A DNA stretch of 64,000 bases, taken from positions 62,001 through 126,000 of the forward strand of contig NZ_JANYMP010000015.1 of assembly GCF_025061645.1 (NCBI RefSeq). The letters are read 5' to 3'. Origin of the DNA: Umezawaea endophytica (GTDB lineage: Bacteria > Actinomycetota > Actinomycetes > Mycobacteriales > Pseudonocardiaceae). The notes beneath the pieces are model-generated. The model searched no databases. It was not told where the DNA came from and saw only the letters and a list, made by a program, of their open reading frames with translations. The position numbers and the translations under genes were made by a program. Each line of letters starts with the position of its first letter. Position 1 is the stretch's first letter. Shown in pieces: positions 52,581-60,801 of the stretch.

Positions 52581-53738
52581 CTAGTCCTTGACCCACGCGC
52601 CCCTGCTCATCACATCGCGTGGCCGCAGCTCGGCGTCGAGCACGACCAGGTCGGCCGCCAGACCGGCCCGCAGCTCCCCGGTCTGGGCGCTCAGACCGAG
52701 CAGCGCGGCGGGCCGGGTGGACGCGGCCTGGGACGCCTCGACGACGCTCAGCCCGCACGACGTGACCGCGTTGCGGAACGCCGCGTCCATCGTCAGCGTG
52801 CTGCCCGCCAGCGAACCGCCGCCCGCGAGCGTCGGGACACCGTCGACCACGCGCACCTCCAGGCCGCCCACGTCGTACACGCCGTCGCCGACACCGGCCG
52901 CCGCGATGGCGTCGGTGATGAGGACCGTGCGGCCCGTGCCCGCGTGCCGCGCGGCGAGCCGCACCGCCGTGGGGTGCAGGTGCACGAGGTCGCAGATCAG
53001 CTCGACGGTGACGCGCTCGTCGTCCAGCAGCGCGCCGATCGGGCCGGGCTCGCGGTGGTGCAGCGGGCGCATGCCGTTGAACAGGTGGGTCGCCACGGAC
53101 GCGCCCGCGTCGATCGCGGGACGGATCTGGGCCTCGGTGCCGTCGGTGTGGCCGACCGCCGCCAGGACACCGTTGTCGACCAGCAGCCGGACCGCGTCGA
53201 CCGCGCCCTCCAGCTCGGGCGCCAGGGTGATCATCCGGACGGCGCCCCCGCCCGCGGCGAGCAGCTTCGTCACGGAGTCGCGGTCCGGCGGGCGCAGGAT
53301 CGCCGGGTCGTGCGCGCCGCAGCGGGCGGCGGACAGGAACGGGCCCTCCAGGTGCAGGCCGGAGATCAGGCCGTCCTGCGTCAGCTCGGCGAGCTTCGCG
53401 ATCTGCTCCACCATCTCCGGCACCGGCCGCGACACCAGGCTGGCCAACAGCGTGGTCGTGCCGTGCCTGCGGTGCGCCGACGCCGCCTTGCGCACGCGGT
53501 CCGGGTCGGCGTTGGTGAACGCCTCACCGCCGCCGCCGTGGCAGTGGATGTCGACGAAGCCGGGCACCAGCCACGACCCGCTCACGTCCGTCGTCGGCCC
53601 GTCCGGCGGGGCGCCCTCGCCGACGGCCAGGATCCGGCCGTCGCGCACGGCGAGCCACCCGGATTCGAGCACGCCGTCCGGCGTGACCACCCGACCACCG
53701 GTCAAGGTCACGTCCACCGGTCCGCCCCACGTGCTCAT
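52581..53738 (-). CDS. nagA: N-acetylglucosamine-6-phosphate deacetylase
   Basis: The 385-residue amidohydrolase removes acetate from GlcNAc-6-phosphate. It has the metal-site motif VDIHCHGGGGEAF, the HLEGPFLSAARCGAHDP loop, GHTDGT, HLFNGMRPLHHREPG, and the catalytic Asp in LITDAIAAAG, all in the NagA order. Length is normal. Its ATG overlaps the stop of the ROK kinase gene (ATGA), so kinase and deacetylase are made together for amino-sugar or chitin catabolism. A dre site upstream of the operon suggests control by DasR. Confidence 0.93.
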   Translation of the reverse strand: MSTWGGPVDVTLTGGRVVTPDGVLESGWLAVRDGRILAVGEGAPPDGPTTDVSGSWLVPGFVDIHCHGGGGEAFTNADPDRVRKAASAHRRHGTTTLLASLVSRPVPEMVEQIAKLAELTQDGLISGLHLEGPFLSAARCGAHDPAILRPPDRDSVTKLLAAGGGAVRMITLAPELEGAVDAVRLLVDNGVLAAVGHTDGTEAQIRPAIDAGASVATHLFNGMRPLHHREPGPIGALLDDERVTVELICDLVHLHPTAVRLAARHAGTGRTVLITDAIAAAGVGDGVYDVGGLEVRVVDGVPTLAGGGSLAGSTLTMDAAFRNAVTSCGLSVVEASQAASTRPAALLGLSAQTGELRAGLAADLVVLDAELRPRDVMSRGAWVKD

Positions 53739-54667
53739 GAACCCTCCAACTCGTCGATGGCGAGCAGCGCCGCGCCGAGGCATCCGGCCTCGTCGCCGAG
53801 CGCGGCCAGCCGCAGTTCAGGTCGTCGCTGGAAGGTGATCAACCCGTCCAGCCTCTTCGCCAGTGGCGCCACGAGCAGTTCCCCGGACAGGGCGAGACCG
53901 CCGCCGAGCACCACCGCCTCGGGCCCGAGCACACCGGCCAGGAGCACGATCCCCCTGGCCAGCGCGTCGATCGCCTCGTCCCACACCAGGCGCGCGTCGG
54001 GATCGCCCGCGCGCACCATGGCCGCCACCTCGGCCGCGCCGCCGACGGGGATTCCCGTGCGCTCGGTGAACCGGCGGGCGATGCCGCCGGAGGACGCGCG
54101 CACCTCGACGCAGCCGATCTGCCCGCAGCCGCAAGGATCTCCGTGGCCGACGTCGACGTGGCCGACCTCGCCCGCGTAGCCGTCGCCGCCGTAGATCCGG
54201 CCGTCCAGCACCAGCGCGCCCGCGATCCCGGTGCCGATGGGCATGATCACCCCGTTGCGCAGGCCGCGCGCCGCGCCCATCCGGTACTCCGCGAGCCCGC
54301 CCGCCCGCACGTCGTGTCCGAACGCGACGGTCAGCCCGGTGCGCTCGGCGATCCGCTCGCGGAACGGGAAGTGGTTCCAGCCCAGGTTGGTCGAGTACAC
54401 CCCGACACCCGCGCGCTCGTCGACGACTCCGGGGACGACGACGCCGACGGCGTCGACCCCGTGCTCGGAGGAGGCCCGTAACCCGTCGACGACGTCGACG
54501 ACCAGGTCCACCACCGCCTCCGCTGTCGAGGGGCCGTCCACGCCCTTCGGCGTGTTCCGCCGCTGCTGTTCCACCGCGACCACGCGCTCCGGCGTACCCG
54601 CCACCAGCGCTGCTTTGGTCTCGGTTCCGCCGACGTCGACGGCCACCACGTGTCTCGTGCGTGCCAC
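53735..54667 (-). CDS. ROK family sugar kinase, probable N-acetylglucosamine kinase
   Basis: The 310-residue kinase has the ATP motif VAVDVGGTETKAALV, VVVPGVVDERAG, the catalytic region FGHDVRAGGLAEYRMG, and the ROK zinc motif CGCGQIGCVEV. Pairing with nagA points to GlcNAc kinase (NagK) rather than glucokinase, as an inference. GTG at 54667 follows TATCGA by about five bases, suggesting a leaderless transcript; a longer in-frame reading reaches across the dre site and is unlikely. Confidence 0.88.
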   Translation of the reverse strand: MARTRHVVAVDVGGTETKAALVAGTPERVVAVEQQRRNTPKGVDGPSTAEAVVDLVVDVVDGLRASSEHGVDAVGVVVPGVVDERAGVGVYSTNLGWNHFPFRERIAERTGLTVAFGHDVRAGGLAEYRMGAARGLRNGVIMPIGTGIAGALVLDGRIYGGDGYAGEVGHVDVGHGDPCGCGQIGCVEVRASSGGIARRFTERTGIPVGGAAEVAAMVRAGDPDARLVWDEAIDALARGIVLLAGVLGPEAVVLGGGLALSGELLVAPLAKRLDGLITFQRRPELRLAALGDEAGCLGAALLAIDELEGS

Positions 54668-54697
54668 GAGGGTCGATACTGCGGCATGCACCGCCCA

Positions 54698-54711
54698 TTG
54701 GTCTATACCAA
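54698..54711. promoter_or_regulatory. DasR-type dre operator
   Basis: TTGGTCTATACCAA is a perfect palindrome apart from its central bases and matches the DasR-responsive element ACTGGTCTAGACCACT at its core TGGTCTANACCA. It lies 31 bases upstream of the kinase start and 29 bases upstream of the DeoR gene start. DasR is a GntR regulator released by GlcN-6-phosphate in streptomycetes; no dasR gene is in the window. Confidence 0.8.
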
Positions 54712-54739
54712 GCACCGGAATGGGTCCGGTCGCGGAATC

Positions 54740-55513
54740 ATGGGGGCGGTGAACCGGGACGAACGGCTGACGGCACTGCTGGAGCTGCTGGCCGCCAGGG
54801 GCCGCCTCGGGACCGACGAGGTCGCGGCCGAACTGGGCGTCTCGGCGGCCACCATCCGCAGGGACCTGGACCACCTGGCCGAGCAGCAGCTCCTCAGCCG
54901 CACCCGCGGCGGCGCGGTCACCCAGGCCGTCTCCTACGACCTGCCGATGCGGTACCGGACTTCGGCGGGCACCGACGAGAAGCAGCGCATCGGCCGAGCG
55001 GCGGCGGCGCTGGCCGGCCCCGGCTCGGTCGTGGGGCTCACCGGCGGCACCACGGCCACGGAGGTCGCGAGAGGACTGGCGACCAGGTCGGACCTCGACG
55101 TGACGGTCGTGACGAACGCGCTGAACATCGCGGGCGAACTCGCCGTCCGCCCCCGCGTGAAGCTCGTCGTCACCGGCGGTGTCGCGCGACCGCGGTCGTA
55201 CCAGCTCATCGGCCCGTACGCCGCCAGGATCGCCGACGAGCTGTCACTGGACCTGGCGTTCCTCGGCGTCGACGGCCTGGACCCGGTGCTGGGCGCGACC
55301 GCCCGGCACGAGGGCGAAGCGGAGCTGTGCCGGGTGTTCGCCGCGCACGCCGAACGCGTCGTCGTGGTCGCGCACTCGTCCAAGCTCGGCAGGAGGGCGC
55401 TCGCGAAGATCATCGGCACCGACCAGGTGGACGTGCTGATCACCGACGCGGCCGCGACCGACCAGGCCGTGGCGCCGTACCTGGAACGCGGTGTCGAGGT
55501 CCAGCGCGTCTAG
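54740..55513 (+). CDS. DeoR/GlpR family transcriptional regulator
   Basis: The 257-residue protein has the DeoR helix-turn-helix (LLAARGRLGTDEVAAELGVS then AATIRRDLDHLAEQ, the family signature) and a sugar-phosphate-binding domain with GLTGGTTATEVARGL and VTNALNIAGEL. Regulators of this type sense phosphorylated sugars and usually repress catabolic genes. It is divergent from the nagA operon across the dre site, so the operon may have two regulators. ATG at 54740. Confidence 0.9.
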   Translation: MGAVNRDERLTALLELLAARGRLGTDEVAAELGVSAATIRRDLDHLAEQQLLSRTRGGAVTQAVSYDLPMRYRTSAGTDEKQRIGRAAAALAGPGSVVGLTGGTTATEVARGLATRSDLDVTVVTNALNIAGELAVRPRVKLVVTGGVARPRSYQLIGPYAARIADELSLDLAFLGVDGLDPVLGATARHEGEAELCRVFAAHAERVVVVAHSSKLGRRALAKIIGTDQVDVLITDAAATDQAVAPYLERGVEVQRV

Positions 55514-56085
55514 CGGGCCATGAGCTTCTGCAACGCGTCCAGCGCCCGGCTGGCCGTCGACTTCACGGTGCCCTTCGAGATGCCCGTGGCCTCGGCGATC
55601 TCCGCCTCGGACATGTCGCCGTAGTACCGCAGCACGAGCACTTCGCGCTGCCGCGGCGGCAACTGCTGGAGCGCCGCGACCACGGCCTGGTGCTCCGCGG
55701 TCAGCATCGCCAGGCTCTCGGCCGAACGCGCGTTCACGGCGTGCGGGGGTGTGTAGTCGCGCGCGGTCTTCCGGCGGCGCAGCACGCTGCGCGAGCCGTT
55801 GACGACCGCGGTACGCAGGTAACCGAGCGCCGCCTGCGCGTCGCGCAGGTTGCCCCAGTTGCGGTGCAGGCCGGTGAAGGCCTCCTGCACCACGTCCTCG
55901 GCCGTCGCGGGCTCGTCGACCAGCAGCAGCGCGAGGCGCACCAGCCGCATCCGGTGTTGGCGGTAGAGGTCCTCCAGTGTCAGGGGACCGGCGGGCGCCG
56001 GAGCCGCGCCGTCCTGGATGCGGAGGTTGGTCAGCGTGTCCTGCACGCGCACGACGCCGCTGTTGTTCTGCTCGGGACCGACCAC
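55510..56085 (-). CDS. RNA polymerase sigma factor, SigE family
   Basis: The 191-residue ECF-type sigma factor has region 2 (LEDLYRQHRMRLVRLALLLV, ATAEDVVQEAFTGL) and region 4 (LPPRQREVLVLRYYGDMSEA, GISKGTVKSTASRALDAL), the SigE-family form common in actinomycetes. GTG at 56085 follows TACCGT closely and is preferred; the frame remains open upstream. No anti-sigma gene adjoins it. It is divergent from the YciI gene. Overlaps the DeoR gene end by four bases. Confidence 0.88.
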   Translation of the reverse strand: MVGPEQNNSGVVRVQDTLTNLRIQDGAAPAPAGPLTLEDLYRQHRMRLVRLALLLVDEPATAEDVVQEAFTGLHRNWGNLRDAQAALGYLRTAVVNGSRSVLRRRKTARDYTPPHAVNARSAESLAMLTAEHQAVVAALQQLPPRQREVLVLRYYGDMSEAEIAEATGISKGTVKSTASRALDALQKLMAR

Positions 56086-56151
56086 GAGGAGGACGGTACC
56101 GGTCGCCGGGTAGCTTCGGCTCGGCAACACAGGTTCTCGCCGGAGGTGCGC

Positions 56152-56433
56152 ATGCCCAAGTTCGCGGTCCAGATCGTCTACGGGCCAGATCGGGACAAGT
56201 TGGCGGAGGTCAGGCCCAAGCACCGGGACTACCTCGACACGTTGGTGGAGAAGGGTGTCCTGCTGCTCTCCGGCCCGTACGCCGACATGGAGGGCGCGCT
56301 GCTGGTGTACGAGGCGGCCGACGAGGCGGAGCTGCGCGGCTACCTCGCCGCCGACCCGTACGCGGGCGCGCAGGTGCTCTCCGAGACGACCGTGCGCGAG
56401 TGGAACGCCATCAAGGGCTCACTGCTGACCTAG
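56152..56433 (+). CDS. YciI family protein
   Basis: The 93-residue protein starts MPKFAVQIVYGPDRDKLAEV and has HRDYLDTLVEKGVLLLSGPY, the YciI ferredoxin-like fold with a conserved His and Asp. These proteins are small cytoplasmic dimers, some with hydrolase-like activity; in actinomycetes YciI/YCII genes often accompany SigE-type sigma factors. GGAGGTG precedes the ATG at 56152. Its last four bases overlap the convergent anti-sigma-like gene. Confidence 0.85.
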   Translation: MPKFAVQIVYGPDRDKLAEVRPKHRDYLDTLVEKGVLLLSGPYADMEGALLVYEAADEAELRGYLAADPYAGAQVLSETTVREWNAIKGSLLT

Positions 56434-56828
56434 GACTCCACCGGGTCCGCCCGCGGCACTTCCCTCGCGGCCGAGGGCGGGGTGCCCTCGTGGGGTTCGG
56501 CGGGGGTCACGTCGCGCGGTGCCGCGCTCGGCGGGGCCTCGGCGCTCGGGGCCGTGGTCGACGGCACCGGCTCGGTCGTCGTCGTCCACCCGACGTCCGG
56601 GCCCGCGGGCTCGACCGGGACCGGACCGCGTTCCCCCGGCAGCAGCACGATCACCACCACGACGGCGGCGACCGTGGCGAGCCCGCTGCCCACGGCGGCG
56701 GCCGTCCGCCGCCGCCGTCGGACCCGTTCCCCGGCGCGGACGACGTCGGTGACGTCGAACCCCAGGTCGGGGTCGCTCCCGGCGTGCAGCGCGCCGAACA
56801 CGTCCCTCAGGTCATCCTCGCGCACCAC
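56430..56828 (-). CDS. Membrane anti-sigma-like protein
   Basis: The 132-residue protein has an N-terminal cytoplasmic segment (REDDLRDVFGALHAGSDPD), a basic RVRRRRR, one membrane helix (residues 43-63), and an outside tail rich in Pro, Thr and Ala. It overlaps the end of the SigE-type gene by 17 bases. Position and topology suggest it holds that sigma factor at the membrane, although the classical zinc motif HxxxCxxC is absent. GTG at 56828. Confidence 0.65.
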   Translation of the reverse strand: MVREDDLRDVFGALHAGSDPDLGFDVTDVVRAGERVRRRRRTAAAVGSGLATVAAVVVVIVLLPGERGPVPVEPAGPDVGWTTTTEPVPSTTAPSAEAPPSAAPRDVTPAEPHEGTPPSAAREVPRADPVES

Positions 56829-57342
56829 GTCGCACCTCCATCCGAAGCTCGTCGAACGCGGGGCCCAGCCGTCGCCGGAGCGTGGCCAGGCCCCGGTTGC
56901 CCTGGCTCTTCACCGTGCCCACCGAGCAGCCCAGCGCCACCGCGGTGTCCTCCAGGCTCAGGTCGTGCCAGTACCGCAGCACCAGCACGGCCCGCTGCCG
57001 CGCGGGCACCGACCCGAGCGCCTGCCAGAGCACGATCCGCACCTCGTTGGACGAATCGGGCTCCGGCAGTTCGGGCGGCTCCCCGACCAGCCGCTCCCGG
57101 CGCCAGCGGACCCGCCGCCGCTCGGTGATGAAAGTTCGGACCACGATCTGGCGCAGGTAGGCGTCGAGCCCCTCCCGGCGGGCCACCCTCGGCCCGGCCA
57201 GGTACAGCTTGAGGAACGCCGACTGCACGACGTCCTCGGCCTCCGACCAGTTCCCGCACAGCAGGTACGCCGTGAAGCGCATCGACCGGGCGCTGCGGGT
57301 GAAGTGGTCGGTGAACTCGACGTTCCAGTTCAGGTCTGTCAC
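56812..57342 (-). CDS. RNA polymerase sigma factor, SigE family
   Basis: The 176-residue sigma factor has region 2 (RSMRFTAYLLCGNWSEAEDVVQ in part) and region 4 (SVPARQRAVLVLRYWHDLSL, VGTVKSQGNRGLATL). It lies between a secreted repeat protein gene upstream and a membrane protein gene it overlaps downstream, forming a three-gene unit. This suggests an envelope signal that frees the sigma factor. GTG at 57342. The other SigE-type gene lies 0.7 kb away. Confidence 0.88.
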   Translation of the reverse strand: MTDLNWNVEFTDHFTRSARSMRFTAYLLCGNWSEAEDVVQSAFLKLYLAGPRVARREGLDAYLRQIVVRTFITERRRVRWRRERLVGEPPELPEPDSSNEVRIVLWQALGSVPARQRAVLVLRYWHDLSLEDTAVALGCSVGTVKSQGNRGLATLRRRLGPAFDELRMEVRRGARG

Positions 57343-57382
57343 CGCGTGGTGGTCTCCGGCTCGGGTCTCCTGGCGGCGTGGA

Positions 57383-57781
57383 TCAGCGTTCGACGGCGGT
57401 GGGCGCGTCGTGCGGTGCCGCCTGGGGGCTTGCCTCCGCGGGCACCGCGGAAGGCGCTTCGGCGGCCTGCGGCGTCCACGCCTCCGGGACGGCTTCGGCG
57501 GGCACCGCGGAGGGAGCCTCGGCGGGCACCGCGGAGGGCGCTTCGGCGGCGGGCGGGACGGTCTCGGCGGGCACCGCGGTCGGAGGCCGGCCGACCGGGT
57601 CGGCGGTCTCCGCCGGGACCGCGATCGGGGCTGGTTCGGCGGGCACGGCGGCGGGTGGCGCCGTGGCCGTGGCGACCGGGGCGGGGTCGTTGCCGCTCAC
57701 GGCGCCCGCGATGGCGGGCACGGCGAGCCCCACGCCGCCGAGCACGATCGCCCCGACCACCAACACCAGACGTTTGCGCAT
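57383..57781 (-). CDS. Secreted Ala/Pro-rich repeat protein
   Basis: The 132-residue protein has a signal peptide (MRKRLVLVVGAIVLGGVGLA, cleavage near AIAGA) and a mature part made of repeats of the type AVPAE with spacers such as APSAVPAE, at least seven copies. The repeats are visible in DNA as recurring GGGCACCGCGGA blocks. It lacks other domains, so it may be a wall-spanning spacer. It precedes the sigma factor gene by 40 bases on the same strand, suggesting a shared transcript. Confidence 0.75.
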   Translation of the reverse strand: MRKRLVLVVGAIVLGGVGLAVPAIAGAVSGNDPAPVATATAPPAAVPAEPAPIAVPAETADPVGRPPTAVPAETVPPAAEAPSAVPAEAPSAVPAEAVPEAWTPQAAEAPSAVPAEASPQAAPHDAPTAVER

Positions 57782-57883
57782 GTTCTGCTCCTCGCGGTTC
57801 GACGGGCGGTCACCGGTTCGGTGACGCCCTCACGCCGCTCCACGCGATTGGTGAGCAGAAATGTTGCACGGTATTTCGGCGGG

Positions 57884-58756
57884 CTAGCGGATCGCCGCCC
57901 GACCGCCCGGACCGACCGGTCGGGACGACTCGACGGCCCCGCGCTTCGCGATGTCGTCGAGCATCGCCCTGTCGCCCTTCGGCACGACCCCGGCCGACCG
58001 CCGTTCCACGACGACCGGCGTGAACGCCCGCAGCACCTTGATCCGCCCGACCCAGCCGGGCACGTGGACCGCGCGCGCCCGCTTGCCGATGCCCTTGACC
58101 ACGGCCTTGCCGACGTCGGACACGTCGTACTTGCGGCTCGCCAGCCCCGGCAGGGCCTTGCGCATCGGGCCGAACACCGGGTGCTCGTCGGCGCCGTTGA
58201 CCATGTCCGTGTCGATCCAGGAGAAGTACGCGATGCCGACGTCGACGCCCAGGTGGCGGACCTCGGCGCGGAGGCTGTTCGCGAACGCCTCGACGCCCGC
58301 CTTGGCGGCCGAGTAGGCGGCGTTGCCGGGGATCTGCACGATCGCCGCGAGCGACGACACCACCAGGCAGTAGCCGCGGCTCGCGACCAGGTGCGGCAGG
58401 CACGTGCGGACCGTCCGCCACACGCCGAGCAGGTTGACCTCGACGACCCGTTCGAACGCGGCGGGGTCGATGGAGCGGACGAACCCGGCCGACGCGATGC
58501 CCGCGTTGGCCACGACGACGTCGATGCCGCCGAAGTGCTCGACCACCCCGGCGACGGCGGCCTCCAGCGCCTCCCAGTCCGTGACGTCGGCTTCCCACGC
58601 CCGGCCGCCGCACTCGGCCGCGACGGCGGCCAACTGCTCGCCCTCCAGGCCGACCAGCGCGAGCCTGGCGCCCTGGGCGGCGAGCCGCCGGGCCACGTCG
58701 GCGCCGATCCCCCTGGCCGCGCCGGTGATCAGGACAACCTTGCCGTTGACGTCCAC
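57884..58756 (-). CDS. SDR family oxidoreductase
   Basis: The 290-residue short-chain dehydrogenase has LITGAARGIGADVARRLAA, VANAGIAS, Ser in VVSSLAAI and YSAAKAGVEAF with catalytic Tyr and Lys. The C-terminal extension (GIGKRARAVHVPGWVGRIKV) is typical of the long actinobacterial SDR group linked to lipid metabolism. GTG at 58756. A TTACCGTCAGTAA site lies 43 bases upstream and resembles the sites before the acyl-CoA dehydrogenase and EtfD-like genes, so it may belong to the same regulon. Confidence 0.88.
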   Translation of the reverse strand: MDVNGKVVLITGAARGIGADVARRLAAQGARLALVGLEGEQLAAVAAECGGRAWEADVTDWEALEAAVAGVVEHFGGIDVVVANAGIASAGFVRSIDPAAFERVVEVNLLGVWRTVRTCLPHLVASRGYCLVVSSLAAIVQIPGNAAYSAAKAGVEAFANSLRAEVRHLGVDVGIAYFSWIDTDMVNGADEHPVFGPMRKALPGLASRKYDVSDVGKAVVKGIGKRARAVHVPGWVGRIKVLRAFTPVVVERRSAGVVPKGDRAMLDDIAKRGAVESSRPVGPGGRAAIR

Positions 58757-58798
58757 GGTGACCTCCCGAAGCTGTTCGGAAGGCCACCGTAGCCCAAC

Positions 58799-58811
58799 TT
58801 ACCGTCAGTAA
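58799..58811. promoter_or_regulatory. TTACCGTCAGTAA site before SDR gene
   Basis: Read on the minus strand it is TTACTGACGGTAA, matching the operator unit TTACTGACMGGTAA at 794-831 with one base missing in the middle. A further partial half, CTACTGG, follows at 58813-58819. It lies 43 bases upstream of the SDR start at 58756. Confidence 0.5.
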
Positions 58812-58823
58812 GCTACTGGTGAG

Positions 58824-59735
58824 TTAAACGCTCGCGTCCGTCAGCCTCTGCACCTCGGCCGGTGACAACGCCAGGTCGAGCGCGGGCACCAGTTCCGCCA
58901 ACTGCTCGGGGGTGCGCGCGCTGGCCAGCGCCGACGGCACGTTCGGCTGCGCCGTCAGCCACGCCAGCGCCACCGCGGCGATCGACGTGGCCCGCGCCGC
59001 GGAGATCTCGTCGAGCGCCGCCAGCACCCGCAGCCCCCGGTCGTCCAGGTACTTGGTCGCACCGGCCGCCCGCTTGCTGTCCACCTCGACGCCTGGCCGG
59101 TACTTGCCGGTCAGGAATCCCTTCGCCAGGCCGAAGTACGGCAGCGTGGACAGGCCGTTGGCCGCCACGACGTCCGCCACCGCGCCCTCGTACGACGAGC
59201 GCACGACGAGGTTGTACTCCGGCTGGAGCGCGACGAACCGGGCGAAGCCCTCGCGCTGCGAGATCTCCAGCGCCGCGGCCAGCCGCTCCGCCGAGAAGTT
59301 CGACGCCGCGATCTGCCGGACCTTGCCCGCCCGCACCAGCTCGTCGAACGCCGCCAGCGACTCCTCGGTCGGCGTGTCCAGGTCGTCCTGGTGCGCGTAG
59401 TACAGGTCGATGTGGTCGACGCCGAGCCGCTTGAGCGACCCCTCGGCCGCCGCCTTGATGTTCTCGGCCTTGAGGTTGTCCATCCCCTTGACCATGCCGA
59501 CCTTGGTCGCGATCACGACGTCCGCGCGGTTGCCGCGAGCCGCGAGCCACCGGCCGATGATCGTTTCCGACGCGCCGCCGGTGTAGAGGTCCGCCGTGTC
59601 GACGGAGTTGCCTCCCGCCGCCGTGAACGCGTCGAGCACCGCGAACGACTGCTCCTCGTCCGCGTTCCCGCCGAAGACGTTGCCGCCGAGCGTCAGCCGG
59701 GACACGTCCAGATCGCTGTTGCCGAGTTTCGCCAT
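58824..59735 (-). CDS. Aldo/keto reductase
   Basis: The 303-residue enzyme has the AKR barrel motifs: LTLGGNVFGG, NSVDTADLYTGGASE with catalytic Asp and Tyr, VVIATKVGM with Lys, and DHIDLYYAHQDD with His. It reduces aldehydes or ketones with NADPH, and the closest general group is the YajO/YghZ type, though the substrate is unknown. ATG at 59735 begins the conserved N-terminus. Its stop lies 13 bases beyond the operator-like site at 58799, so the upstream SDR promoter sits in the short gap. Confidence 0.9.
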   Translation of the reverse strand: MAKLGNSDLDVSRLTLGGNVFGGNADEEQSFAVLDAFTAAGGNSVDTADLYTGGASETIIGRWLAARGNRADVVIATKVGMVKGMDNLKAENIKAAAEGSLKRLGVDHIDLYYAHQDDLDTPTEESLAAFDELVRAGKVRQIAASNFSAERLAAALEISQREGFARFVALQPEYNLVVRSSYEGAVADVVAANGLSTLPYFGLAKGFLTGKYRPGVEVDSKRAAGATKYLDDRGLRVLAALDEISAARATSIAAVALAWLTAQPNVPSALASARTPEQLAELVPALDLALSPAEVQRLTDASV

Positions 59736-59836
59736 GGATCGAACGTACCTTTCGGCCCTGTGGCGCACCGCGTGGATTAAATCGCTCCGAGGACCCGTTG
59801 TCGCAGGGGCCGGAACCGATCGAACGGGGAGCAGAC

Positions 59837-60664
59837 GTGGCCGTGGAACTGGGATCTTTCGGGGTGTGGAGCCGGGCTGGGCTCTGGGAGGCGGAGGGCG
59901 ACGCCGCCGCGGAGTTGGAGGAGCTCGGCTACGGTGCGCTGTGGCTCGGCGGGTCGCCCGGCGGTGACCTGGACGCCGTGACCGCCGTGCTCCGCACGAC
60001 CCGCGCGCTGACCGTCGCCACCGGCATCGTGAACGTCTGGGCCGAACCGGCGGAACGGCTGTCCGCCACCTTCCGGCGGATCGACGCCGAGCACCCCGGC
60101 CGGTTCCTGGTGGGCGTCGGCGCGAGCCACCCCGAGGCCGTCAGCGAGTACGTGAAGCCGTACGACAAGCTCGTGGGCTACCTCGACGAGCTGGACGTGC
60201 CGGACGACCGCCGCGTCCTCGCCGCGCTCGGCCCGCGCGTCCTCAAGCTCGCCGCCGACCGCACCGCGGGCGCCCACCCGTACCTCGTCACGCCCGAGCA
60301 CACCGCCACCGCCCGTGAACTCCTCGGCGCGGGCAAGCTCCTCGCGCCCGAGCAGCACGTCGTGCTGGAGACCGACCCGGTCGCCGCCCGCGCGCTGGCC
60401 AGGAAGTCGATCGAGCTGTACCTCGGGCTGCGGAACTACACCGGCAACTGGCTCCGGCTGGGGTACGAGGAGGCCGACCTCGCCGACGGCGGCAGCGACC
60501 GGCTGGTCGACGCGCTCGTCGCGTGGGGCTCGCCCGAGCAGGTCGCGGCCCGCCTGCGTGCGCACCTCGACGCGGGGGCGGACCACGTCGCCGTGCAGGT
60601 CGTCACGCCGGACGGCGGCCACGACCGCGAGGCGTTCCGGGAGCTGGCCAAGGAGCTTTTTTAA
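59837..60664 (+). CDS. LLM-class F420-dependent oxidoreductase
   Basis: The 275-residue protein belongs to the luciferase-like family in the TIGR03620-type F420 group: WEAEGDAAAELEELGYGALWLGG, ATGIVNVWAEPAERLSATF, GRFLVGVGASHPE and LGPRVLKLAADRTAGAHPYL. Such enzymes use reduced F420 or flavin for hydride transfer; the substrate is unknown. GTG at 59837 lies six bases after GGGGAG; a GTG two codons later is possible. It is divergent from the aldo/keto reductase gene. Confidence 0.87.
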   Translation: MAVELGSFGVWSRAGLWEAEGDAAAELEELGYGALWLGGSPGGDLDAVTAVLRTTRALTVATGIVNVWAEPAERLSATFRRIDAEHPGRFLVGVGASHPEAVSEYVKPYDKLVGYLDELDVPDDRRVLAALGPRVLKLAADRTAGAHPYLVTPEHTATARELLGAGKLLAPEQHVVLETDPVAARALARKSIELYLGLRNYTGNWLRLGYEEADLADGGSDRLVDALVAWGSPEQVAARLRAHLDAGADHVAVQVVTPDGGHDREAFRELAKELF

Positions 60665-60801
60665 CGGCCCGTTTCGCGCAGGTGAGCGACAGTTTCGGCT
60701 TACTCCGATCGCCAAGAGGGCCCATGATCAACTGTATCGGTCGGGTGGCGTCGTAGGATGCCCACTGATACGGCGTTCAGGGCACCTGAGGAGGACGACC
60801 G

